Shown piece after piece: positions 23,189-32,042 of a DNA stretch of 36,783 nucleotides (within the stretch, counting starts at the first letter, position 1; each line of letters begins with the position of its first letter). Made by a program: the position numbers and the translations under genes. The stretch comes from Gammaproteobacteria bacterium. Lineage in GTDB: Bacteria; Pseudomonadota; Gammaproteobacteria; Pseudomonadales; DSM-25080. The notes below the pieces were generated by a model, which was not told the origin of the DNA, did no database searches, and saw nothing but the letters and a program-made list of their open reading frames with translations. The DNA is taken from the NCBI GenBank assembly GCA_013372965.1, contig JABXIR010000078.1, positions 1 through 36,783 of the forward strand, in the 5' to 3' direction.

Positions 23189-23749
23189 ATGGCACTGCAA
23201 CTCGTTGTAATTTGCTGTCGATCCGCGCTTCTTGCTCAAGGCGTTTCTACATCTGTTAACGCTGTATTTCGAGATGTTCAAATCGAGATAGTCGCAACGA
23301 GCAATCTCAAACTTAAACACTTCCTCGACGCGGCGCTTGTCATCGCAGACAACGTCGCGATTCGAAGAGAACTTGTTGAACAGCTCAGTCGTGTACATCA
23401 ACGACAACGCAAGCCACTCATCGTGCTATCACAGCGAAAAATACAAAAAATTTCTTGGAGCACGGATGTGTCTCCACTCGTGAAGCCGATGGTGTTCGAG
23501 ACATTATTAAGAAATATTATGTCAGGACAAGCAACGCGGGAACCACCAGCCGAGCTTACTGAGACACAAGAACGCGTCGTTCAATTGCTGGCTTTAGGAA
23601 TGATTAACAAAGAGATCGCTTACGAGATGAGTATTAGCGAGGCCACAGTTCGAACCCACCTAACCGCGATATATCGAAAACTCAGAGTCCATAACCGAAC
23701 CGAAGCATCAATCGTTGCGAGAGAGTACTTTAGTACTCACCCGCACTAA
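23189..23749 (+). CDS. LuxR-family regulator with a degenerate receiver domain
   Basis: A 186-aa protein with a C-terminal LuxR/GerE helix-turn-helix (about 122-182: LTETQERVVQLLALGMINKEIAYEMSIS, then EATVRTHLTAIYRKL). The N-terminal 110 residues are receiver-like but shortened. Where receivers have the acidic pair after strand 1 there is LVVICC with no acid; a possible phospho-acceptor Asp remains in LVIADN (D54), and the strand-5 Lys-Pro is kept (K99-P100). It is thus likely a phosphorylation-independent or atypical regulator. AAAGGAG is a near-ideal Shine-Dalgarno. It follows the TonB-domain gene by 60 bp, separated by the 32-bp palindrome, and ends 6 bp from the convergent rhlB stop. Confidence 0.82.
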   Translation: MALQLVVICCRSALLAQGVSTSVNAVFRDVQIEIVATSNLKLKHFLDAALVIADNVAIRRELVEQLSRVHQRQRKPLIVLSQRKIQKISWSTDVSPLVKPMVFETLLRNIMSGQATREPPAELTETQERVVQLLALGMINKEIAYEMSISEATVRTHLTAIYRKLRVHNRTEASIVAREYFSTHPH

Positions 23750-23755
23750 TCCAAG

Positions 23756-25189
23756 TTAGCGACGACGCCCCATATTGCGCCGTGGTCGCGCAGCGCTCTT
23801 ACTTTCGACTTTAACATAAGGAGCCTTCTCCAGAAGTAATTCAGGAGGTTGCTCGCACTTGAGCTTTGTGCCCAGCAGCTGTTCGATATTCGGTAGCAGA
23901 AACGCATCGTCCTCACAGGCGAAACTAACAGAGACGCCCGTCGTGCCAGCGCGCCCCGTACGTCCGATACGGTGAACGTAATCTTCGGCTTCTTCGGGTA
24001 GTGTGTAGTTCACGACATGTGTAATTCCATCAACGTGAATACCACGACCGGCCACATCAGTCGCTACCAATATTTTCAGATGACCAGCCTTCAACTTTTC
24101 AAGCGTTTTAACACGCTTCGCTTGTGCAACATCGCCCGATAATACGCCCACATCAAATCCATGCGCTTTTAACCGATCGTAAAGTCGGTGGGTCGTATCT
24201 TTGCGGTTAGCAAAAATGATCACCGTATTGACCTCAGGCTGTTTAACGAGATTATATAGCACATCAAATTTCTCTTCGGTACTACACATGTACACATGCT
24301 GTTCAACCGAATCTGTCGCGACGCTCTCAGGCTCGATTTCAACTCGATGTGGGTTCGTCGTCCATTGCTCTGCGAGGTTCAAAACATCAAAAGTGAAGGT
24401 AGCGGAAAAAAGCAGCGTTTGACGGCTGTCTTTTTTCGGCGTCGCATGAATGATTCTGCGCACCTGCGGAATAAAACCCATATCGAGCATACGATCGGCT
24501 TCATCAATGACAAGCGTTTCGCACTCATCGAGATATATATGGCGATTTGACACGAAGTCGAGCAGACGCCCTGGCGTGGCGACTAAGATATCAACGTACT
24601 CGTTCTCGAGTTTCTTAAGCTGCTTATCGTAGTCCAAGCCGCCCACCAACGTATGTACGCCTAAACCGGTGTACTTGGTTAAAGCACGCGCATCGTCTGC
24701 AATTTGCATAACTAATTCACGCGTTGGTGCAATGATAAGTGCTCGCGCTTCACCCGCGTAACGCTCCTCCTTGATTGGATTGCGCAATAAATCAGTAATC
24801 ACCGTGATCAAAAATGCCGCTGTTTTACCCGTACCTGTTTGGGCTTTACCGACAACGTCGTGCCCCTGAAGCGAGAATGGCAATGATTGAGCTTGAATTG
24901 GCGAACAGTACTCAAACCCCAGATCAGCAATACCATGGAGCAGCTCATCCGATAAACCTAAATCATGGAAGCGCGTTTTCCCCTCAACAACAGGGACAAC
25001 AAAGTCACTCGGTGACCATGCTTTCACGCTCGGCTTCGAGCGCGGTTTTTTTTGTGCGCCAGAGCGACTCGACGATCGCGCTGATCGGTTTTCACCTGTC
25101 GACGTGCTTTTCAGAGCCGCCTTCGATGCTTCGTTTTTAGGTGAGCTCTTTTCGTTATTACTTTTTGAGCCAAATAATTTCTTTAACAA
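23756..25189 (-). CDS. rhlB: DEAD-box ATP-dependent RNA helicase RhlB
   Basis: RNA helicase of the type that in E. coli works in the RNA degradosome. Motifs in order: Q-motif region SPIQAQSLPF, Walker A AQTGTGKTAAF, PTREL, the GG pair in TLVGGLDYDKQ, TPGRLLD, VIDEADRMLDMGF, SAT, VATDVAGRGIH and HRIGRTGRAG. The core matches the Pseudomonas-type RhlB closely (EGKTRFHDLGLSDELLHGIADLGF), with a basic, Ser-rich N-terminal extension (about 10-60) and a basic C-terminal tail (RPRRNMGRRR). TTG at 25189 is preferred because AAAGGA lies 8 nt upstream and LLKKLFGS matches the family start; an ATG at 25240 would overlap doxX by 25 nt. 477 aa from TTG. Confidence 0.9.
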   Translation of the reverse strand: MLKKLFGSKSNNEKSSPKNEASKAALKSTSTGENRSARSSSRSGAQKKPRSKPSVKAWSPSDFVVPVVEGKTRFHDLGLSDELLHGIADLGFEYCSPIQAQSLPFSLQGHDVVGKAQTGTGKTAAFLITVITDLLRNPIKEERYAGEARALIIAPTRELVMQIADDARALTKYTGLGVHTLVGGLDYDKQLKKLENEYVDILVATPGRLLDFVSNRHIYLDECETLVIDEADRMLDMGFIPQVRRIIHATPKKDSRQTLLFSATFTFDVLNLAEQWTTNPHRVEIEPESVATDSVEQHVYMCSTEEKFDVLYNLVKQPEVNTVIIFANRKDTTHRLYDRLKAHGFDVGVLSGDVAQAKRVKTLEKLKAGHLKILVATDVAGRGIHVDGITHVVNYTLPEEAEDYVHRIGRTGRAGTTGVSVSFACEDDAFLLPNIEQLLGTKLKCEQPPELLLEKAPYVKVESKSAARPRRNMGRRR

Positions 25190-25215
25190 GTTAAATTCCT
25201 TTAAGAGTCGATTCG

Positions 25216-25809
25216 TTAGTTTGGCGATCGACAAAGCCAATAATCCAGGCTGACAAAACGTCCCGCTCCCGTTTTAATTAACGCGAGACACATGACGGCA
25301 TAAGATACAGCGGTCTCAATGCCGTTGTTTAGAATGACCAACGATCCGCTGGACGTTAGCCAACGATAGTTTCCATGTTCACGCAATATCGATTTAGCAC
25401 GCGAGAGTTTTTCTGCGGACTCAACAACTCGATCTGTAACGCCGAACCAACTAGGGTCGGCAATCATTTGCCAGCCGTTTGCCCAATGTGCAGTATAACC
25501 TGCTACGACCATTGTGACGAATAATAACAAGGCGACCACTCGCACGCCCAACCCCAACAGTAGAGCAAGGCCACCAAAAAACTCAATAAACGCGACTAGC
25601 CACGCGAGAAACTCGGGAAATGGCAGACCCAAACCCCAATCAGCATTCCCAAACCACGTTGCTGTTGCGTCAATAGCACTGAGCTTTTTCCACCCTGCCA
25701 TGATGAACACCGGTGCCAAAAAGCACCTGAGCGCCAACGACGGGAGGTAGTCCAATCGAGACAAGTGCTGCTCGAGTATTTGATAGTACGATTTAATCGC
25801 GTGGAGCAT
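25216..25809 (-). CDS. DoxX-family integral membrane protein
   Basis: A 197-aa inner-membrane protein with four hydrophobic helices of DoxX type: LALRCFLAPVFIMAGWKKLS (with the Lys after helix 1), FLAWLVAFIEFFGGLALLLGLGVRV (the family core), LLLFVTMVVAGYTAHWANGW, and a C-terminal helix. DoxX members are poorly defined; some act in quinone-linked or thiol redox functions. It overlaps the preceding membrane-protein gene by 17 nt, so it belongs to the hemA-prfA-prmC transcript. The stretch between helices 3 and 4 (about 115-160) is longer than in minimal DoxX proteins. Function in this organism is unknown. Confidence 0.8.
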   Translation of the reverse strand: MLHAIKSYYQILEQHLSRLDYLPSLALRCFLAPVFIMAGWKKLSAIDATATWFGNADWGLGLPFPEFLAWLVAFIEFFGGLALLLGLGVRVVALLLFVTMVVAGYTAHWANGWQMIADPSWFGVTDRVVESAEKLSRAKSILREHGNYRWLTSSGSLVILNNGIETAVSYAVMCLALIKTGAGRFVSLDYWLCRSPN

Positions 25810-26476
25810 GTGTGTCCACCTCGTTCATGTGGTCGATAACTCGACATTTGTATACGTCAATCAACGACATCACAACGGTGGTCGCCAACATCCAAAGTGG
25901 CACAACCCAAGAAGGCCAATTAATCAACGATAATAGATTCAATGGGATCACAATAGCGACAATCAACAGCACCAAGCTAGGAAAATATTGATTGAACCCC
26001 TCTTTGGTATAACGCCAACTCAGACGCAGCGCATCAAAAACTCCGACGCGATCTCGACAAAGCACTGGAATGGCTAATGAACACAAATACCAAACAATCA
26101 ACCCTGGAATAATGAACAGCTGAACGCCCACGACAACACCCAACAAAATTGACAGTTGCAGCAAAATCAGGACGGGGGCGATTGAAAACACATCTTTGTA
26201 CACTGTTGATACGAGCCCAGTGCTTTGCAGCCGAGCGCGATACACGAAGCGACAAGTCAAGCCCGACACTAAGGGTTCAAGAACCACGAACGTCGAGAGC
26301 AACAGTGCCAGGGTTGTGGGCTGCAAGCTCGTTAAATCGACTGACTCTTCAATCTCGCCAAGACCAGCCATCGTAATTGTGGCGAACTCCAGCCCAACGA
26401 CCGGAATAAACATCAGCGCGAGCACCCGATAGTGACTAATGAAGAAAGTGAGTGCATCTTTAAGTAATGTATTCAC
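25793..26476 (-). CDS. Polytopic membrane protein, YciC/glycerophosphodiesterase-membrane-domain-like
   Basis: A 227-aa protein with about six hydrophobic segments and no large soluble part. The layout (amphipathic N-terminus, helices, then VGVFDALRLSWRYTKEGF between helix pairs) resembles E. coli YciC and other members of the GlpQ-associated membrane domain group, where a similar loop precedes the last helices; this match is by pattern only. Its ATG overlaps the prmC stop by 4 nt and its end overlaps doxX by 17 nt, so it is translated within the hemA operon. No function can be assigned. Confidence 0.65.
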   Translation of the reverse strand: MNTLLKDALTFFISHYRVLALMFIPVVGLEFATITMAGLGEIEESVDLTSLQPTTLALLLSTFVVLEPLVSGLTCRFVYRARLQSTGLVSTVYKDVFSIAPVLILLQLSILLGVVVGVQLFIIPGLIVWYLCSLAIPVLCRDRVGVFDALRLSWRYTKEGFNQYFPSLVLLIVAIVIPLNLLSLINWPSWVVPLWMLATTVVMSLIDVYKCRVIDHMNEVDTHAPRD

Positions 26477-27315
26477 GATTTTGCCTCAGTAAAGGTTCCC
26501 AACGTTACACGGTCACACCCACCGTAATCTTTGATTGTCTCGACTGACTGAAAGCGATGGTCGAGAAAAATCTGACGCACTCTCTCACCCTGATCGTAGC
26601 CGTGCTCCAACATTAACATGCCGCCACGCTTCAAAAACCTGGGGGCTTGAGAAACGATGGTCATAATATCTTCGAGTCCATCTTGAGCACTCACCAATGC
26701 CGAGCTCGGTTCGAATACGACATCGCCCTGCTGTAGGTGTGGGTCGTTGGCACTGATATACGGTGGATTCGAAACAATTAACTCGAACGTTGACTCGATA
26801 TTCTCAAACCAATGCCCTGTTTTAAACTCGGCATTCGAAATGTTATTGAGTACTGCATTGCGCTTCGCCAATTGGACCGCATCGACCACGCGATCTACCC
26901 CAAGAACTTGCCATTTAGGTCGCTCGACTGCAACACTCAGTGCAATCGCCCCTGTTCCTGTCCCGAGATCTAAGACCTTGATTGGTTGTTCAGGAGAGTA
27001 TTTGGTGGCGAGTGCTTGCTCAACCAACAGCTCGGTATCTGGACGCGGGATCAAAGTTGTTGGATCGACCTCGAGTTCTAAACTCCAAAATCCTTGGTCA
27101 CCACGAATATACGCCACGGGTTCGCCTTTAATACGACGCACTAACATCGCTGCAAAGCGATCGACCTGAGCGGGTGTTAGCTCGAAGTCAGACCATGAGG
27201 TAATCGAGGATGGCGATCGATCAAGCACTTTACAGAGCAACCACTTAGCGTCAACGTCGGCCGTGTCCGAATGTCGTATTAACGATGAGAGCGCTAGTGC
27301 GGTTTGAACGTTCAT
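26473..27315 (-). CDS. prmC: Release-factor glutamine methyltransferase PrmC
   Basis: SAM-dependent methyltransferase that N5-methylates the Gln of the GGQ motif in RF1/RF2. The 280-aa protein has an N-terminal helical RF-binding domain (about 1-75), the substrate-facing segment TLIPRPDTELLVE (88-99), SAM motif VLDLGTGTGAIAL (114-126), the acidic ribose contact in VLGVDRV, and catalytic NPPY at 183-186. Its ATG shares one base with the prfA stop (TAATG), so the modifying enzyme is made directly with its substrate. Length and motifs are typical. Confidence 0.95.
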   Translation of the reverse strand: MNVQTALALSSLIRHSDTADVDAKWLLCKVLDRSPSSITSWSDFELTPAQVDRFAAMLVRRIKGEPVAYIRGDQGFWSLELEVDPTTLIPRPDTELLVEQALATKYSPEQPIKVLDLGTGTGAIALSVAVERPKWQVLGVDRVVDAVQLAKRNAVLNNISNAEFKTGHWFENIESTFELIVSNPPYISANDPHLQQGDVVFEPSSALVSAQDGLEDIMTIVSQAPRFLKRGGMLMLEHGYDQGERVRQIFLDHRFQSVETIKDYGGCDRVTLGTFTEAKS

Positions 27316-28403
27316 TAATCACTCGCCGCAAGACTGGCTAACAAATCTGCTTGATGCTCCTGAAGCAAAGGATCGACGATTGCGCCGAGCTGACCTGCCA
27401 TTACCTCGTCAAGTTTATACAAGGTTAGGTTTATTCGGTGATCGGTCACTCGACCTTGGGGATAATTGTAGGTTCGAATACGCTCGGAGCGATCCCCGCT
27501 ACCGACGAGATTTCGTCGCTCTTCTGCTTGCTCACTGGCACGCACTTGTTCTGCCGATGATTTGAGCTTAGAAGCCAACAGTGCCATCGCTTTCGCACGA
27601 TTCTTGTGCTGACTTCGTTCGTCCTGGCACTCAACCACCAACCCCGAGGGTAAGTGAGTAATTCGAATGGCAGAGTCAGTTTTGTTAACGTGCTGACCAC
27701 CTGCACCTGACGCGCGAAATGTATCGACACGCAAGTCGGCCTTATTGATCTCAACGGACTCCAACTCTTCTGCCTCAGCCATCACCGCAACGGTGCACGC
27801 AGAGGTATGAATACGCCCTTGGCTTTCTGTTTCAGGAACTCGCTGAACCCGATGCGCACCACTCTCAAACTTGAGCGCCGAATAAGCGCCCTTACCGACG
27901 ACACGAGTGATAATTTCCTTAAAACCGCCATGCTCGCCTTCACGCTCCGAGATCACTTCGACCTTCCAGCCTTTAGTCTCTGCAAAACGGCTGTACATAC
28001 GATAGAGGTCGCCAGCAAAGATCGCGGCCTCATCACCGCCGGTGCCGGCACGAACTTCGAGGAAAACGTTGCGGTCGTCGTTCGGGTCTTTGGGTAGCAT
28101 CAAGCGCTCAAGCTCGGCTTCGACCGCTGGAATTTGCGCATCAATGTCTTTGATTTCTTCTGCGGCCATTTCGGCTAAGTCCGGGTCAGAATCCATCGCC
28201 ATTTCCTTGGCCTCAGACAGATCATTGCACAGCTGAGTCCAACGCTGAAACGTCGCAACAACCGGTTCGATTTCAGCATACTCCTGTGACAACTCTCGAA
28301 ACCGATTTTGATCGGATATCACATCAGGATCAGACAACAAGGCACCGACTTCTTCGTGTCGATCGACCAATTGATGTAGTTTGTCTTCTATCGAAGATTT
28401 CAT
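27315..28403 (-). CDS. prfA: Peptide chain release factor 1 (RF1)
   Basis: Decodes UAA and UAG and triggers peptide release. The 362-aa protein has an N-terminal coiled-coil domain 1 (about 1-105), domain 2 with the tripeptide-anticodon region (PET at 190-192, in RVPETESQGRIHTS), and the catalytic GGQ at 235-237 in SGAGGQHVNKTDSAIRI. Q237 is the expected target of PrmC, whose gene is next. The P-x-T middle residue is Glu here where E. coli has Ala. The start overlaps the hemA stop by 4 nt (ATGA). Confidence 0.97.
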   Translation of the reverse strand: MKSSIEDKLHQLVDRHEEVGALLSDPDVISDQNRFRELSQEYAEIEPVVATFQRWTQLCNDLSEAKEMAMDSDPDLAEMAAEEIKDIDAQIPAVEAELERLMLPKDPNDDRNVFLEVRAGTGGDEAAIFAGDLYRMYSRFAETKGWKVEVISEREGEHGGFKEIITRVVGKGAYSALKFESGAHRVQRVPETESQGRIHTSACTVAVMAEAEELESVEINKADLRVDTFRASGAGGQHVNKTDSAIRITHLPSGLVVECQDERSQHKNRAKAMALLASKLKSSAEQVRASEQAEERRNLVGSGDRSERIRTYNYPQGRVTDHRINLTLYKLDEVMAGQLGAIVDPLLQEHQADLLASLAASD

Positions 28404-29674
28404 GGGGTTTCGCTCTCATCCGATGACAGCGATAGACCAAGAATGTTATCTGCTGCATCTAAGGTAGTTTGATCATCATTCTTAGCAGCCGCGATCAGCG
28501 CACTGGTTGGTGAATGGATTATTTTATTGGTCAATGACCGCGCAAGATTGCGGACGACACGTTCTGGGTCATCACCATTTTCTAGTTGACGGATAGACTT
28601 TTCAAGCTCTTGCACACGCAAGTCTTCCATCTTTTGTCGATATTGTTTAATTAAACCACTCGCTGAGGAAGCTTTGAGACGATCTTGAAACTGCGTCACG
28701 TTGGCATCGATGATGTCGAGTGCATCGATGGCCGCTTCTTCTCGAGCCCGTTGCCCTTCTTCAATTACCGACTGCAAGTCGTCGACCGTGTAGAGGTAGA
28801 CATCATCCAACTCGGATACTTCCGCCTCTATGTCTCGAGGAACGGCGATATCCACCATAAATTGTGGTTGGTGTCGTCGCGCCTTCATCGCACTTTCGAC
28901 CATGCCTTTACCGATAATAGGTAACGGGCTTGCCGTTGATGATATGACGATATCTGCCTTGACGAGCTCTTCCGCCAAATCGCTGAACAGTGCTGCCTTA
29001 GCATTGAAGCGTTGGGCTAGCTCGTGCGCGCGTTGAAAGGTTCGATTAGCCACGGTTAAACGCGTGACTCCTTGCTGAACCAGATGCTGTGCCACTAAAT
29101 CAATGGTGTCGCCGGCGCCCACCAATAACACATCAGTCGCAGATAGATCACTAAATATTCGCTGAGACAAAGTGACCGCGGCATAGGCAACCGACACGGG
29201 ATTATGGCCGATCGCTGTTTGGGTGCGTACCTGCTTTGCCGCGCTAAACACGCTTTGAAAGAGTCTGTGAAGAAGCGGAGATACGGTGCCTGATTGCTGA
29301 GCAACAGCGTACGCTGACTTAACTTGACCGAGAATTTGGGGCTCTCCGAGCACCAATGAGTCAAGCCCCGAGGCGACCTGCATCATATGCTGTACGGCCT
29401 CTCGGTCGGGTTTGGAGAACCACGCATCAGAAATCGAATCCTCGACCACGCCGTGATACTTAGACAACCAGTCAATGACGGCTCGAGCCTCTACTTCACC
29501 GTTGACAATGACTTCGGTTCGATTACAGGTCGATAAAATAACGACGCCATCGACTCCGAGGTCTTCAGAGGCCTGCTGATGCGCATCTTCGAGTTTTGCT
29601 GGATCGAACGCAACACGCTCGCGCAAGTCGACCGGTGCGGTTTTGTGGTTAAGTCCAATTGCCCAAATCGGCAT
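28400..29674 (-). CDS. hemA: Glutamyl-tRNA reductase HemA
   Basis: First committed step of C5 tetrapyrrole synthesis: reduces glutamyl-tRNA to glutamate-1-semialdehyde with NADPH. The 424-aa protein (E. coli 418) has the catalytic Cys at C50 in ILSTCNRTEVIV, the preceding GLNHKTAPVDLRER, an NADPH-binding region VLLVGAGDTIDLVAQHL with the following ANRTFQRA, and a C-terminal dimerisation helix region. It leads the operon hemA-prfA-prmC and onward, a common gammaproteobacterial order. GGAAGG lies slightly far (about 12 nt) from the ATG. Confidence 0.96.
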   Translation of the reverse strand: MPIWAIGLNHKTAPVDLRERVAFDPAKLEDAHQQASEDLGVDGVVILSTCNRTEVIVNGEVEARAVIDWLSKYHGVVEDSISDAWFSKPDREAVQHMMQVASGLDSLVLGEPQILGQVKSAYAVAQQSGTVSPLLHRLFQSVFSAAKQVRTQTAIGHNPVSVAYAAVTLSQRIFSDLSATDVLLVGAGDTIDLVAQHLVQQGVTRLTVANRTFQRAHELAQRFNAKAALFSDLAEELVKADIVISSTASPLPIIGKGMVESAMKARRHQPQFMVDIAVPRDIEAEVSELDDVYLYTVDDLQSVIEEGQRAREEAAIDALDIIDANVTQFQDRLKASSASGLIKQYRQKMEDLRVQELEKSIRQLENGDDPERVVRNLARSLTNKIIHSPTSALIAAAKNDDQTTLDAADNILGLSLSSDESETP

Positions 29675-29751
29675 TGCGATTACGTACCTTCCAAACGAAA
29701 AAAACGAAGCGAATCCCGCGTCGTTTAGTGGTTATGAGTTTATCTTGGCTT

Positions 29752-29757
29752 ATTATA
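29752..29757 (-). promoter_or_regulatory. Candidate -10 box for the hemA operon
   Basis: A consensus TATAAT on the minus strand lies 78 bp before the hemA start in the 134-bp divergent gap, giving a leader of about 70 nt. No good -35 is visible at normal spacing, so the promoter may need an activator. On the other strand TTGGCT (29745-29750) and TGTAAC (29767-29772), 16 bp apart, might serve the lipoprotein-lolB-ispE side. Confidence 0.35.
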
Positions 29758-29808
29758 CCTTTACACTGTAACAAAATGATACATTTCGAGTAGGTCTTAC
29801 ACATTCAT

Positions 29809-31494
29809 ATGCGATCGCCAAAGTCACAATTTGTGCTATTTTGCCTACCTCTGATTGTCTTGGTCACTGGTTGCAGCATTAAGCCCCAAGTGTCCCAAGC
29901 CCCTACCCCTAAAGCCGACACTTCGATCACTGCACTAGCAAACGAGGAAAAGCGTTCTACCCAGCGGTTTCCAGAAGCGACTTTATTTTCAATGCTCGCG
30001 GCGGATCTTTCACGATCTCGTGGCGACTTCGTTACTGCCGCCCGATTGATTACCGAGCAAGCCATTGCGTTAAAAGACGAACCACTGTTTCTCGAAGCTT
30101 CTTGGATGACGTACGAATACGATCCTCAAAACCTTCAATATGTGCTGTCCAGTTGGCACGACAATTTCCCTGAGTCGGACAGCCAACGTGCATTCATCGC
30201 TCAAATTTCCATCGAGCAAAACTCATTGAATGAAGCGTTTGACATCGCGCTGACGATCAAAGACCCTGCTATCGCATCGCCATTCTTCCAGCGAATTGCC
30301 TCGATCACGATGAACTGGCGGTACGAAGGCAAACTACAGGTCATCACACTCTTCGAAAACGCGCGAAGCGAACGACCCGACATTTTAGGGTTAGACATTG
30401 GGATCGCCCTTATCCGAAGTACCATCGATGCAGAAACCGCCGTTAAAGAGCTGGAGAGCCTACATAAAACCAACCCAGATGCCACCAATATTACCTTGGC
30501 ACTGACGGGCATACTGGCCAATAACGACCAGCTTCAGCGCGCACACGAGATTCTCGAGGACTCCCTTGATCGTCGATTTAATCTCGATCTTGCCACACAA
30601 CAAGCGAAGCTATCGTATTACCTTGAATCAGAAACTGATGGACTGACGCACCTCATCGACAATGCAGAAGATACGCCAGTATGGTATCGAGACTCTGCAC
30701 AATGGGCGTTAGAGAGGGGCTTTACCGACGATGCAAATACCCTTACCGAGGCTCTCGCGCGTTACAATTACTTTACGGAAGACGCGACACTCCTCCACGG
30801 ACGTCTCTCACTAGCGAGCGGAGAGTTTCAAGACGCCATCGAGTATTTTAGCTCGTTATCTCGGCCGGATCTCAGATCTCAAGCAGTGCAGTACACGGTG
30901 TCGGAAGTCAACGCCAGTGATGAATATGAGCAGTTTGCCGATCAACTAACGTCTATCAGTCGATCAAATCTCGATGTCGAATACGCTTGGGTCAACCATC
31001 TCAATTCGATCAGTACGATTGAGCAACGCCTCACTCGCCTCGAACTCACCCATCGATTAATCAACAGTTCAGCGTCGCTCGAATTTCTCGTCAACGAACT
31101 GCGTTCGAGTGGAATGGACCTTACCGCAGATCAAATGATGCTTAGGTTTATTGAGCAGAACCCAACTAGCGCTTGGACCATGAATAACCTCGCCTATTCT
31201 TGGATCACCCGAGATATTCGGCTTGACGAGGCTCGTACTCTGCTTAACGAAGCAGTTAGCCTCAATCCCGAAGATGCCGCGACCATTGATAGCCTCGGCT
31301 GGCTTGAGTATAAACTCGGAAATGTGGAAGCCGCACTTCCGTTGATCGAACGCGCTAACGCGCTCGAGACACACCCCGAGATTATGTATCACCTCGCAAT
31401 CATTCTGCGCGCCTTGGGCAACGACGAACGCTATCAAGAACTGATGGACCGGCTCCAGCAGCTCTTTCCTAACTACCCGGTTTTGCCACTATGA
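29809..31494 (+). CDS. Tetratricopeptide-repeat lipoprotein upstream of lolB
   Basis: A 561-aa exported lipoprotein: hydrophobic signal ending in lipobox LVTGC (C22), then a long helical-repeat region. TPR-like repeats are clearest near the C-terminus (AWTMNNLAYSWITRDIRLDEARTLL, ATIDSLGWLEYKLGNVEAALPLIERA, PEIMYHLAIILRALGNDERYQ). It overlaps lolB by 4 nt (ATGA), and a TPR protein immediately before lolB and diverging from hemA is the arrangement I recall from Pseudomonas. The role is presumably protein-protein scaffolding in the envelope; its partner is unknown. No strong Shine-Dalgarno precedes the ATG, so an internal start cannot be excluded, but the lipobox supports this one. Confidence 0.85.
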   Translation: MRSPKSQFVLFCLPLIVLVTGCSIKPQVSQAPTPKADTSITALANEEKRSTQRFPEATLFSMLAADLSRSRGDFVTAARLITEQAIALKDEPLFLEASWMTYEYDPQNLQYVLSSWHDNFPESDSQRAFIAQISIEQNSLNEAFDIALTIKDPAIASPFFQRIASITMNWRYEGKLQVITLFENARSERPDILGLDIGIALIRSTIDAETAVKELESLHKTNPDATNITLALTGILANNDQLQRAHEILEDSLDRRFNLDLATQQAKLSYYLESETDGLTHLIDNAEDTPVWYRDSAQWALERGFTDDANTLTEALARYNYFTEDATLLHGRLSLASGEFQDAIEYFSSLSRPDLRSQAVQYTVSEVNASDEYEQFADQLTSISRSNLDVEYAWVNHLNSISTIEQRLTRLELTHRLINSSASLEFLVNELRSSGMDLTADQMMLRFIEQNPTSAWTMNNLAYSWITRDIRLDEARTLLNEAVSLNPEDAATIDSLGWLEYKLGNVEAALPLIERANALETHPEIMYHLAIILRALGNDERYQELMDRLQQLFPNYPVLPL

Positions 31495-32042
31495 AACGCA
31501 TTTTAGTGCTCATCGCGTTTGCTCTTAGTCTGAGTGCGTGTACCACCTTCACTAGAACGTCAGAAGTCGATCTAACCAACTCATGGGGGTTTGACGGTCG
31601 AATTCAATATATCGGACAAGAGAGAGGCATTGCGAACGTCCATTGGCAGTATCTAAATGGGCAACACGAAGTGGAACTGAGCGGGCCGTTTGGCTTAGGA
31701 CTTACCCGACTTACCGGCGACGAACAGAGTCTTCGCATCAAGAACAGCGACATCGACCTGTACGGACCTGCCGAGCAACTGATGTCGCTAAATCTAGGTT
31801 GGCGCGCGCCACTGTCGGCACTACCTTATTGGCTTCAAGGTCACCCAATGCTAGCTTCGACCCCTACTGCCCCCATTACGAACGGCGTTCGCTTTGAGGA
31901 ACTCGGCTGGACAGTTAGCGCGACCGATTTCCGTCTCGACCAAGGAGATTCGCGCCCCTATCGCTTAAGCTTAAAAAGCGACCAACTGCAACTGAACTTT
32001 ATCATCAGCCAATGGCAAGCTTCGATGCCCGAAAACTTATGA
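31491..32042 (+). CDS. lolB: Outer-membrane lipoprotein receptor LolB
   Basis: Accepts lipoproteins from the periplasmic carrier LolA and inserts them into the outer membrane. The 183-aa precursor has its own lipobox LSAC (C17), then a one-domain incomplete beta-barrel. Family landmarks are W-x-F-D-G-R-I near the start (SWGFDGRIQY), the exposed hydrophobic loop region SGPFGLGLTRLTG, and LGWRAPLSALPYWLQG, which matches the E. coli PLNSLRQWILGLP segment. It is translationally coupled to the TPR lipoprotein upstream and ispE downstream by 4-nt overlaps. Confidence 0.9.
   Translation: MKRILVLIAFALSLSACTTFTRTSEVDLTNSWGFDGRIQYIGQERGIANVHWQYLNGQHEVELSGPFGLGLTRLTGDEQSLRIKNSDIDLYGPAEQLMSLNLGWRAPLSALPYWLQGHPMLASTPTAPITNGVRFEELGWTVSATDFRLDQGDSRPYRLSLKSDQLQLNFIISQWQASMPENL

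Noticed and set aside
25190..25240. ATG start at 25240 for rhlB
   Set aside because: It overlaps doxX, while the TTG at 25189 has AAAGGA at proper spacing and fits the family start. Still possible, so the start is noted as a choice.
32012..32038. Earlier ATG for ispE
   Set aside because: It lies inside lolB and adds residues not seen in the family; the ATGA junction at 32039-32042 is the normal coupling.
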